Source of the DNA: Candidatus Omnitrophota bacterium
GTDB taxonomy: Bacteria; Omnitrophota; JAUWXU01
NCBI GenBank assembly: GCA_030616145.1
Contig: JAUWXU010000019.1
Span: 1 to 9,443, forward strand
Reading direction: 5' to 3'
Length of the DNA stretch: 9,443 nucleotides
In this document: positions 1-6,705 of the stretch, piece by piece
Position numbering within the stretch: the first letter of the stretch is position 1
How the letters are laid out: the number at the start of each line of letters is the position of its first letter
Translations under genes and position numbers: made by a program
Notes under the pieces: generated by a model
What the model was told of the DNA's origin: nothing
What the model saw: only the letters and a program-made list of their open reading frames with translations
Database searches by the model: none

Positions 1-769
1 CACTGAATGCCTGATTAATATCAACCAGATAGACCATAATCCGGTTGTAATCCTCTTCTTTATTAAATTGACCAGTTTTGGTTTTCATTTCATTTCTGAA
101 ATTCAAGGCGGTTTCATAACGATGGTGGCCATCATCTATAAACAGGGTCTTGTCTTCCAGGTCTTCTTTTATCTTTGCGATATGCCCGCTCTCACTGATA
201 GCCCACAACTTATGCCTTACCCGATCTTCATCTTCCAGATCGATAATCGGTTTCCTCCTGAGATAATCGTTGATAATCCCGGCGATGGTATGATTATTGT
301 CTTCGTAAAAGGCAAATATCGGACTGAGGTTGGCCCGCGCTGCCCTTAACAGATTAAGCCGGTCCTGTTTTGCGGCAGAAAATGTCATTTCATGAGGCAG
401 GATTACCTCGTCCTTAAAATCCTCCAACCGCACCAGAGGGATAAGCCCCCTTCTGATCTGTGATTTGCCAAAAATGGAATAGTCCTGCTCATAAAAATAG
501 ACTGCGGGCTTTTCATCTCTTTTTAATATCCCTGCCTTAAGCCATTTATCAAGCGTGTCCCGGGCCCGGGTGTATCTATTGTTGGATTCGGTGTCATCAG
601 GATAAATCTTACCCAGTATAAGATGGATAATATTATAATCGCTATTTCGGTAATATCTGTCCTGGGCCTGGGGAGATATCACATCATAAGGAGGAGCTAT
701 GACCTCTGTCAGATTATTGATTTCTTTCTGATTATAAAGAATAGCTTTAAACGGATATATCTTTGCCAT
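1..769 (-). CDS. DUF1015 family protein, 3' end truncated by window edge
   Basis: The frame is open from an ATG at 767-769 to the left edge, giving 256 residues; family members are usually about 400 or more, so the C-terminal third is missing. It begins MAKIYPFKAI, and contains APPYDV (25-30), LPHEMT (124-129) and DDGHHRYETAL (212-222); I recognise these as hallmarks of DUF1015. No signal peptide or membrane segment is visible, so it is probably cytoplasmic. The biochemical function of the family is not established. From memory, members often sit near serine-biosynthesis genes such as serA, which would fit its place downstream of glycine/one-carbon genes, but this is inference. The start lies inside the last 23 nt of the aldolase gene and has only a weak ribosome binding site, so translation is probably coupled. 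The start is supported by the typical N-terminus; family assignment is confident, role is not. Confidence 0.88.
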   Translation of the reverse strand, partial: MAKIYPFKAILYNQKEINNLTEVIAPPYDVISPQAQDRYYRNSDYNIIHLILGKIYPDDTESNNRYTRARDTLDKWLKAGILKRDEKPAVYFYEQDYSIFGKSQIRRGLIPLVRLEDFKDEVILPHEMTFSAAKQDRLNLLRAARANLSPIFAFYEDNNHTIAGIINDYLRRKPIIDLEDEDRVRHKLWAISESGHIAKIKEDLEDKTLFIDDGHHRYETALNFRNEMKTKTGQFNKEEDYNRIMVYLVDINQAFS

Positions 770-1307
770 AATCCACGTAATATTTTATCTTGCAGATATG
801 CTCTATTGATGAAATAACCAGATAGGCCTCCTGCAAGGTCTCGCCGGCAGCTATACTGCCGTGTCCCTTTATAATGACGCCCTTGTGATTCTTTAAAGCC
901 GCGGCCGCATTCTCCGCTAAGGTCTTTGAGCCGGATTTTCCTTCTATTATTGGTATCTCATTAAAAAAGTATCCGCCTTCGTCGTCGACCGGAATTATTT
1001 TTTTCTCCTTCGCTATTATTGACTGGACAACAGCAAACGGCGAATGAACATGGATGATTGCCCGACTGGCCGTATTAAGATAGATATTTCGATGGACAAT
1101 CAATTCTATCGAGGCCGATCTATCTGTTATCTCTTCAGCAACAAGCCCTGTTTCCACGATATCTCCCGCAGAAAGTTCATCAAGCATACTCCCTTTAATC
1201 GAAATAAGGATTTTATTGTTGCGCCTTACGCTTATATTACCGAAGTGGGAATAATTAAGACCCGAGGCCACCAGTTTTCTTCCAAACCCGATTATCTCTT
1301 TTTTCAT
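747..1307 (-). CDS. Class II aldolase/adducin family protein (substrate unassigned)
   Basis: A 186-residue cytoplasmic protein of the fuculose-1-phosphate aldolase fold, whose members are metal-dependent aldolases, epimerases or dehydratases (FucA, AraD, RhaD, MtnB). Visible landmarks are HFGNIS (21-26), an acid at E68 in the position of the FucA catalytic Glu, HVHSPFAV with H86 and H88, and KGHGSIAAG with H149. E68 and the three histidines match the usual catalytic and zinc set, so the protein is probably active. The loop that normally reads TPSG and helps bind the substrate phosphate reads SIKG here (36-39), and the PSSE stretch reads ASIE (65-68), so the substrate may differ from FucA. The length is close to the compact bacterial and archaeal members. 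It starts 17 nt after metE with an AAGGA ribosome binding site. Placement after metE suggests methionine or methylthioribose salvage (MtnB or a 5-deoxypentulose-phosphate aldolase) as one option, but sequence alone does not decide. Confidence 0.85.
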   Translation of the reverse strand: MKKEIIGFGRKLVASGLNYSHFGNISVRRNNKILISIKGSMLDELSAGDIVETGLVAEEITDRSASIELIVHRNIYLNTASRAIIHVHSPFAVVQSIIAKEKKIIPVDDEGGYFFNEIPIIEGKSGSKTLAENAAAALKNHKGVIIKGHGSIAAGETLQEAYLVISSIEHICKIKYYVDYGKDISV

Positions 1308-1313
1308 AATGAA

Positions 1314-1318
1314 TCCTT
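1314..1318 (-). promoter_or_regulatory. Ribosome binding site of the class II aldolase gene
   Basis: AAGGA on the minus strand, 6 nt before the ATG at 1305-1307. It lies in the 17-nt gap after the metE stop codon and supports this start. Confidence 0.6.
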
Positions 1319-1324
1319 GTTGTC

Positions 1325-3511
1325 TTACTGCCCGGCCTTAACTTCGCTTCTTAACTCGCCGGTTACCTTGAGCATATTTTTAAGACTGGCCTTAACCTCT
1401 GGCCAATCCCGGGTTTTAAGTCCGCAGTCGGGATTTATCCAGAAGTTTTCTTTTGGAAATACCTTAAGCGCCCTCTCCACGGTTTTTTTCATATCCTCAG
1501 GCGCAGGCACAGCCGGAGAATGGATATCCCAGACCCCCAAGCCAATCTGGCGGTCAAAATTTATCTTCTCAAATGAATTCAGGATGTCTCCCCTGCTGCG
1601 TGAGGCCTCAATAGTAATTACGTCAAAGTCCATCTTGACGATATATTCCATAATTTCTCCAAATTCTGAGTAACACATATGGGTATGGATCTGCGTTTGC
1701 GCCTTTGACTGAGAGGCAAGATTAAACGCATTTACTGCCCAGTCAAAGTAATCAGCCCAATCCCTTTTTTTAATCGGTGTCTTTTCCCTGAAGGCGGGTT
1801 CATCAATCTGAATAATCTTGATTCCGACCCGCTCGTAGTCTCTGATTTCATCCTGCAGGCAGAGGGCTATCTGGTAACCTACCTCGCCAAGGGGAATATC
1901 CTCACGGACAAAACTCCAGGCAAGAATGGTAACCGGTCCGGTCAACATCCCCTTAACCGATTTTTTGGTCAGGCCCCGGGCAAATTTGATTTCCTCCACA
2001 GTCATCGGATGCGGCCTAGAGATATCCCCATAAATTATCGGCGGCCGGTAACCTCTTGTGCCATAGGAAATAATCCATCCATTCTTAGTAGTTGCGATCC
2101 CTTCCAATTTCTGGGCAAAAAACTCCACCATATCTGTTCTTTCAAACTCGCCGTGGACAAGTACATCCAGGCCAATCTCTTCCTGGAATTTAATCAAATC
2201 GGTAATCTTTTCTCTGATAAATTGCTTATACTGGGCTTGGTTTAACTTCCCGGATCTGTAGGCAGCCCTCTTTGACCTTACCTGAGCAGTCTGAGGAAAA
2301 CTCCCTATTGTCGTTGTCGGAAAAAGCGGAAGTCCCAGGATTTTTCTTTGTTTGTTGACCCGCTCAGCATAACAGACATCTTTTACAAAATCTTTATCTC
2401 TTAAATTTTTGATCCTTTGCTTTACTTTATTATTAAGGCCGAAATTGGTGTTATACTCTCCGGTCCGACCTGTATCTGCGACCTCGCCTTCATAGGCCCG
2501 GCTAATCAATTGTAATTCCTCCAATTTTTCCCGGGCAAATGATATTCTTTTTAAAAGCTGCTGATCTAAGTCCTCGTTCCGCACGCTAATTGGAAGGTGA
2601 TAGAGCGGAGCGGCATTAGAAATAACTATATCTTCGGTAAAGGCGTGTAACTCTTTTAATAAAGCTACTGCCTGAGCAATGTCGGTGCGCCAGATATTTC
2701 GGCCGTTTACGATCCCGGCGATTAAGGTCTTTCCCCGGGGAAAGCCGTGCCTTCTGATATTTTCCAGATTTCTCTTGCCGTTTACAAAGTCCAAACCTAT
2801 TGCGCTCACCGGCAATTCATACAAATCCTTCAGAAAATCAACAGAATCATAATAGGTAAACAGATTAATCCTTGCAGGTGAGGCCGCTATCTTTTGATAG
2901 GCCTTTTTGATAAGATCGATCTCCTGGGCCTGCATCTCCATTACAAATGCGGGTTCATCGATATGTACTTCCTCAAATCCCTTGATAAGTTCAGAATAAA
3001 CAGTGGCCAACGACAAAAAATAATCTCCAAATTTCTCCGGCCTAATACCCTTGGATAATTTCAAGAATGTGAATGGTCCTATTAAATAAGGGACGCCTTT
3101 CTGATATCTATCTTTGGTTTCCTTTGGTTTATTCCAGCTTGGCTTGAATAGAGAACTCTCAAATGAAGCCCCGAACTGCGGGACAAGATAATGATAGTTG
3201 GTATTAAACCACTTGGTCATCTCCAGGGCGTCTTTACCCCGGCATAAATTATAATAACCATCCAGATCTTTAGCGTTGTATAAACCAACCATTAAGGCGG
3301 TATCAAACATATTATCATAAAGGGTCATCTCGCCGACCGGAAATTTATCGACATAGGTCTGGTAGGTAGTCAGCATTTCGTCCTCTAATTTATGAATACC
3401 CTGTCGAAGTTCTTCTTCCGAAAGCTTTTTATTCCAGTAGCCCTCAATAACCTTCTTATATTCTCTGTTTCCACCCAACCTTGGAAAACCATAAGCATAA
3501 CTTTGCACCAA
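1325..3511 (-). CDS. metE: Cobalamin-independent methionine synthase
   Basis: 5-methyltetrahydropteroyltriglutamate-homocysteine S-methyltransferase, the last step of methionine synthesis without vitamin B12; cytoplasmic. At 728 residues it is full length (E. coli 753, thermophile enzymes slightly shorter) and has both barrels: an N-terminal half beginning YAYGFPRLGGNREYKK, and a catalytic C-terminal half from about residue 396 (FPTTTIGSFPQT). Zinc ligands H611 and C613 (HTHMCY), E635 (ITIEASRS) and C696 (NPDCGL) are all present, as are MLTGPVTILAWSF (522-534), IDEPAF (569-574) and H664 in WDIHSP, matching the E. coli proton-donor histidine. The longest open frame begins at TTG 3511; the next codon, GTG at 3508, is 8 nt from the Shine-Dalgarno and gives an N-terminus that aligns better with short MetE proteins, so GTG 3508 is my preferred start. 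It follows lipA after 32 nt with no room for an S-box, T-box or MetR-type leader, so expression should follow the gcv transcript. Confidence 0.97.
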   Translation of the reverse strand: MVQSYAYGFPRLGGNREYKKVIEGYWNKKLSEEELRQGIHKLEDEMLTTYQTYVDKFPVGEMTLYDNMFDTALMVGLYNAKDLDGYYNLCRGKDALEMTKWFNTNYHYLVPQFGASFESSLFKPSWNKPKETKDRYQKGVPYLIGPFTFLKLSKGIRPEKFGDYFLSLATVYSELIKGFEEVHIDEPAFVMEMQAQEIDLIKKAYQKIAASPARINLFTYYDSVDFLKDLYELPVSAIGLDFVNGKRNLENIRRHGFPRGKTLIAGIVNGRNIWRTDIAQAVALLKELHAFTEDIVISNAAPLYHLPISVRNEDLDQQLLKRISFAREKLEELQLISRAYEGEVADTGRTGEYNTNFGLNNKVKQRIKNLRDKDFVKDVCYAERVNKQRKILGLPLFPTTTIGSFPQTAQVRSKRAAYRSGKLNQAQYKQFIREKITDLIKFQEEIGLDVLVHGEFERTDMVEFFAQKLEGIATTKNGWIISYGTRGYRPPIIYGDISRPHPMTVEEIKFARGLTKKSVKGMLTGPVTILAWSFVREDIPLGEVGYQIALCLQDEIRDYERVGIKIIQIDEPAFREKTPIKKRDWADYFDWAVNAFNLASQSKAQTQIHTHMCYSEFGEIMEYIVKMDFDVITIEASRSRGDILNSFEKINFDRQIGLGVWDIHSPAVPAPEDMKKTVERALKVFPKENFWINPDCGLKTRDWPEVKASLKNMLKVTGELRSEVKAGQ

Positions 3512-3516
3512 TACAT

Positions 3517-3523
3517 CCTCCCT
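3517..3523 (-). promoter_or_regulatory. Strong ribosome binding site of metE
   Basis: AGGGAGG on the minus strand. Spacing is 5 nt to TTG 3511, 8 nt to GTG 3508 and 0 nt to an out-of-frame ATG at 3516. The spacing favours the GTG as the main start. It is one of the best Shine-Dalgarno sites in the window and lies in its longest gap, so metE is likely translated independently of lipA. Confidence 0.75.
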
Positions 3524-3543
3524 AAGTTACGTAATCTTCTATT

Positions 3544-4443
3544 TTAACACATTCTGTCGGCAAACTCAATCTGGGCGCCAGGCCTATCTGCCGGTAGGCA
3601 AGCATCTATATAACCCTGCGCGTGATAAGAACTGCGCACATAAGGTCCGCTTAATACATGGCGCATACCAAAGGAATATGCCTTATCTTTATAATAATCA
3701 AATCTCTCCGGGGTAAGATAGTCTTTAACCTCACAGTGGGCGGCAGTTGGCGCCAGGTACTGACCGATGCTCAAAAAATCACAACCGACCCGGCCCAAAT
3801 CACTGAAAAGGTTGAGTACTTCCTGTTCTGTTTCGCCCAGGCCTAACATCAAACCGGATTTTGTAAATATGCGCGGGGCGTATTGTTTAATAAAGCGCAA
3901 TATCTCCAGGGAAACTTCATAGTCGGCATCCCGCAAATCTCGGTAAAGGCGCGATACTGTTTCCAGGTTGCGTGCGATAACGTCCGGGCCTGCCTCTATC
4001 ACCTTTTTAACTGCCTCTTTGCTGCCCTTAAAATCAGGAATGAGTATCTCAATACTCACTTTGAGCCGGCGAAGATTTAGTATTGTCTCCCTAAAGACCC
4101 CTGAGCCTCCATCAGGCAGGTCATCGCGGATAACGCTGGTAATTACCACGTGAGTTAAATTCATCTGCCTCACCGCCTCAGCCAGACGCCGGGGCTCGCT
4201 TAAATCGAGATTCCCGGGTTTTCCTTTTTTAATATTACAAAAGCGGCAATTGCGCGTGCAGATATTACCGAGGATTAAAAAGGTAGCCGTGCCTTTAGCA
4301 AAACACTCCGAAATATTAGGACAAAGGGACTCCTGGCAAACAGTATGCATCCCTAAACCACGCAGTAGGCGGCTCAACTCGCTGGACTTTCTAAAATCAA
4401 TCTTTTTTCTAAGCCAGGACGGTTTTCTTAAAACAGTCTTCAT
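3544..4443 (-). CDS. lipA: Lipoyl synthase (radical SAM), somewhat divergent
   Basis: Inserts two sulfur atoms into the octanoyl group on a carrier protein (here most likely GcvH) to give the lipoyl cofactor; a cytoplasmic iron-sulfur enzyme. The 299-residue protein has the auxiliary-cluster motif C36-x4-C41-x5-C47, the radical SAM motif C62-x3-C66-x2-C69 (CTRNCRFC), GTATFLILG (51-59), KSGLMLGLGE (195-204) and the C-terminal RSSYHA (270-275) that supplies the auxiliary-cluster serine ligand. These make it LipA rather than another radical SAM enzyme. Departures from the family consensus as I know it: NHN before the LET motif reads ARN (157-159), TSVDRDDL reads TSVIRDDL (102-109), and the usual RPGADY is one residue shorter (RDADY, 171-175). 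The start overlaps the upstream octanoyltransferase gene by 35 nt and has no clear Shine-Dalgarno, so translation is likely coupled; the N-terminal RKPSWLRKKI fits the family and supports this start. The last residues include a palindrome-like DNA stretch. Confidence 0.95.
   Translation of the reverse strand: MKTVLRKPSWLRKKIDFRKSSELSRLLRGLGMHTVCQESLCPNISECFAKGTATFLILGNICTRNCRFCNIKKGKPGNLDLSEPRRLAEAVRQMNLTHVVITSVIRDDLPDGGSGVFRETILNLRRLKVSIEILIPDFKGSKEAVKKVIEAGPDVIARNLETVSRLYRDLRDADYEVSLEILRFIKQYAPRIFTKSGLMLGLGETEQEVLNLFSDLGRVGCDFLSIGQYLAPTAAHCEVKDYLTPERFDYYKDKAYSFGMRHVLSGPYVRSSYHAQGYIDACLPADRPGAQIEFADRMC
3582..3599. repeat. Short imperfect palindrome in the 3' end of lipA
   Basis: The plus strand reads GCCTATCTGCCGGTAGGC, with 5-bp perfect outer arms (GCCTA/TAGGC) around a CTGCCGG-type centre. 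It encodes the stretch CLPADRPG after the conserved end of LipA. It resembles CCTGCCGGCAGG-type palindromes that recur in some uncultured bacterial genomes, but only one copy is seen here, so calling it a mobile repeat is inference. Confidence 0.3.
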
Positions 4444-5269
4444 CTGTCTTGCCCGACCGGGAGCGAAAAATATTCCACTCCGGCCTGCTGTATTTCTCTC
4501 TGTTTAAATATTCGGCCAGGTCATTTTCCTGCCCGGATAAATCTCCTTCGGATAATTCCGGACAACTGGTTTGTTTAAAACTTTTTATTAATTCAGCGGC
4601 GAATTCATCAAATTCTACCGGCCTGTCCAGGGCCTCGGCCAGAGTAGTTACCCTCTGTTCCAAGTGTCCTGGTCTTTCTCTTAAAAGTGAGGCGGTAAAA
4701 CCCATCTCGCCCCTTAAAGGAATAGAACCATGCTGAAAGATTGTGTTATGAAATCTCCTCTGGGCATTCCCCCCGATTTTTCTGCTGTTGATTAAGATAT
4801 CGTATTTTTCACGCCCGCTGAAACAAAAAGCGGTCTTACGACCGAGGTTTTTTATAACTTCAGTCTGGTCAACAGCAAAACCGGCCTCAAGGCCCAGGGC
4901 CTGATAGGCCCTGATAATAAATGAGCAAATCCGTTTAAACGAATTTTCAATCGAACGGTTGCATTTAAAATGCTGGTGCGAACAGACAATACTATAGGTC
5001 AACTCCTCGGCATGGAAGACGATACCACCGGCGGTTATTCTGCGGACAAAGCCAATAGACCTCTTTTTACATTCAGCCAGATCTAATTCCCGAACAGGAT
5101 CCTGGAAATAACCAATGGACAAAGACGGGGATTGCCAGCCGTATATCCTCAGGGTAGGTGGCGCAACCCCCTGGACATATGTCCGCAAAACGGCTTCGTC
5201 AACAGCCATATTCCTGGCGGCATCATTATGACCGGTCATTAAAAGACGCCAATTTGTTAAGGATTCCAT
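4409..5269 (-). CDS. lipM: LipM-type octanoyltransferase (biotin/lipoate A/B ligase family)
   Basis: Predicted to move octanoate from acyl carrier protein to the lipoyl-domain lysine of GcvH, giving LipA its substrate; cytoplasmic. The 286-residue protein (B. subtilis LipM 278) has NMAVDEAVLR (20-29), the lipoyl-binding loop RRITAGGIVFH (76-86), ELTYSIV (89-95) and SRKIGGNAQRR (162-172) with the conserved lysine K164. A cysteine, C149 in AFCFSGREKYDI, sits where LipM carries its acyl-thioester nucleophile (Cys150 in B. subtilis), whereas ATP-using lipoate ligases lack it. This and ELTYS favour LipM over LplA; a salvage ligase remains possible. The loop differs from the usual TGG: the first glycine is alanine (A80). 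It overlaps gcvPB by 13 nt and lipA by 35 nt, linking it to H-protein lipoylation. A stretch near residues 235-247 (CPELSEGDLSG) may come from a repeat insertion. No strong ribosome binding site precedes the ATG. Confidence 0.85.
   Translation of the reverse strand: MESLTNWRLLMTGHNDAARNMAVDEAVLRTYVQGVAPPTLRIYGWQSPSLSIGYFQDPVRELDLAECKKRSIGFVRRITAGGIVFHAEELTYSIVCSHQHFKCNRSIENSFKRICSFIIRAYQALGLEAGFAVDQTEVIKNLGRKTAFCFSGREKYDILINSRKIGGNAQRRFHNTIFQHGSIPLRGEMGFTASLLRERPGHLEQRVTTLAEALDRPVEFDEFAAELIKSFKQTSCPELSEGDLSGQENDLAEYLNREKYSRPEWNIFRSRSGKTDEDCFKKTVLA
4544..4564. repeat. Possible degenerate coding repeat in lipM
   Basis: The plus-strand 21 bp begins TCCTTCG and ends GGACA. By eye it matches 15 of 21 positions of the repeat beginning TCCTTCGACAAGCTCAGG that I remember as frequent in many bacterial genomes, where it encodes CPELVEG. 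Here the minus strand encodes CPELSEG (236-242 of LipM). The heptamer CGGATAA also occurs twice, at 4534-4540 and 4549-4555. Only this copy is visible, so the assignment is tentative. Confidence 0.3.
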
Positions 5270-6705
5270 CGCAGGTTAAGCTCTCGCCCGGCCTTTGTTT
5301 CGTCAGGCCTGGAAACAGGGGTAGTTAATGGTGTGTCTTTGACTGCTTGAGGATTTGTCTGGCTCAACTCGGCAATCTCCTTCATTGCCTCAATAAATCT
5401 ATCCAGTGTATCTTTGGATTCGGTCTCAGTCGGTTCAATCATCAATGCTTCTTTAACAATCAAAGGAAAATATATTGTCGGTGGATGAAATCCTTTATCA
5501 ATGAGGGCTTTGGCAATATCCAGGGCATGCACACCTTTTTCCAGTTGTTTGGCTGCCGAAAAGACACACTCGTGCATGCAAATCCGGTCGTAAGGAAGGT
5601 GATAATATTTTTTTAGACCGGCCATTATATAATTTGCGTTTAAAACCGCCTTTTCGCTGGCTTCAATAAGGCCATCTTTGCCTAAAAGCAGTATATAGGC
5701 ATAGGCCTTTAATAACACATCAAAATTTCCGTAAAAAGAGGCAATCCGGCCAATGCTTTCAGGCCAATTTTCTTCCAATGCGTATGTCCCGTCCGACCGC
5801 TTGACTACCTTGGGCACCGGCAGAAACCGGGCCAGATCCTTGCGCACGCCCACCGGGCCTGAACCAGGACCGCCGCCGCCGTGAGGCGTGGCAAATGTCT
5901 TATGCAGATTCAGGTGTACAATATCAAAACCGATGTCGCCGGGACGGACCTTGCCGAGGATAGCATTAAGATTGGCACCGTCGTAATACACGAGGGCATC
6001 ATTCTGGTGGGCAAGGGAACATATCTGCCTAATCTGAGAATTAAATATCCCCACAGTATTGGGACAGGTAAGCATTACCGCGGCAACCTCGGAATTAAGC
6101 TTATTTTTGTACTGATTAAAATCCATTACTCCGTTTTTGTCTGTCGGTATAGAAATGGTCTGATAACCGGCAATTGTTGCACTGGCTGGATTGGTCCCAT
6201 GGGAAGAATCAGGAATAATTATATATCTTTTTTGGTTGCCCCTATCGCGATGATAGGCCGCAACCAGCATCATCCCGGTCAGTTCACCGTGCGCGCCGGC
6301 CATTGGTTCGGTAGTAACCTCATGCATGCCGGTCAATTCAGCAAGTAACCTTTCTAGATTATATAAAACTTCCAGCGCCCCCTGGGTAAGCATCCCTCCC
6401 AGTAAAAGCTGGGGAAGAAGTGGGTGCAGCTGAGAAAAGCCGGGCAGCTTAGCAATATCTTCCATAAATTTGGGGTTATATTTCATTGTGCAGGAACCCA
6501 GCGGGTAAAAATGTGTATCAATTGAAAAATTCATCCGCGAAAGCCGGGTAAAATGCCGGACTACGTCTAGTTCAGACACCTCGGGCAGATCGGCTATTCC
6601 TTTTCTTTTATATCTGGCCGGAATGTCTTTTGCCGAAGGGACATCGCATTTAGGCAGACGCAGGCCTTTTCTTCCCTTGACCGACCTTTCAAAGATTAGC
6701 TCCAT
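5257..6705 (-). CDS. gcvPB: Glycine dehydrogenase (decarboxylating) subunit 2
   Basis: The PLP-bearing half of the split P protein, which decarboxylates glycine and passes the aminomethyl group to the lipoyl arm of GcvH; cytoplasmic, paired with GcvPA. The 482-residue product has the typical length of this subunit. K269 in LNLHKTFATPHGGGG is the PLP Schiff-base lysine. Other landmarks are HFYPLGSCTMKYNP (65-78), EPMAGAHGELTG (133-144), DSSHGTNPASA (166-176), YYDGANLNA (240-248, with the aspartate expected to contact the PLP ring nitrogen) and EPTETESK (424-431). The ATG at 6703-6705 lies inside the last codons of gcvPA (10-nt overlap) behind a strong GGAGG, so the start is well supported. The 3' end overlaps lipM by 13 nt. 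No missing key residue was seen. Confidence 0.98.
   Translation of the reverse strand: MELIFERSVKGRKGLRLPKCDVPSAKDIPARYKRKGIADLPEVSELDVVRHFTRLSRMNFSIDTHFYPLGSCTMKYNPKFMEDIAKLPGFSQLHPLLPQLLLGGMLTQGALEVLYNLERLLAELTGMHEVTTEPMAGAHGELTGMMLVAAYHRDRGNQKRYIIIPDSSHGTNPASATIAGYQTISIPTDKNGVMDFNQYKNKLNSEVAAVMLTCPNTVGIFNSQIRQICSLAHQNDALVYYDGANLNAILGKVRPGDIGFDIVHLNLHKTFATPHGGGGPGSGPVGVRKDLARFLPVPKVVKRSDGTYALEENWPESIGRIASFYGNFDVLLKAYAYILLLGKDGLIEASEKAVLNANYIMAGLKKYYHLPYDRICMHECVFSAAKQLEKGVHALDIAKALIDKGFHPPTIYFPLIVKEALMIEPTETESKDTLDRFIEAMKEIAELSQTNPQAVKDTPLTTPVSRPDETKAGRELNLRWNP

Noticed and set aside
559..570. Perfect 12-bp palindrome CCCGGGCCCGGG
   Set aside because: It encodes Arg-Ala-Arg inside the DUF1015 gene, has no matching flanks and no second copy, so codon use explains it.
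1044..1673. 209-codon plus-strand open frame
   Set aside because: It lies antisense across the strongly conserved aldolase and metE genes, shows no recognisable motif, and is best explained as a shadow frame.
3385..3516. 43-codon minus-strand frame from ATG 3516 overlapping the metE start out of frame
   Set aside because: The Shine-Dalgarno abuts this ATG with no spacer, and the product resembles nothing I know; metE initiation at GTG 3508 explains the site better.
3512..3543. Possible terminator or riboswitch between lipA and metE
   Set aside because: The gap is 32 nt, AT-rich, with no stable GC-rich hairpin followed by a T run in the direction of transcription.
4412..4440. KTVL encoded in both overlapping frames at the lipM-lipA junction, as an imperfect tandem repeat
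   Set aside because: The repeat is only about 12 nt with several mismatches; the lipA N-terminus is conserved, so chance is the simpler explanation.
5881..6348. 155-codon plus-strand open frame
   Set aside because: Fully antisense to gcvPB over its PLP-lysine region; composition and lack of motif fit a shadow of conserved coding sequence.
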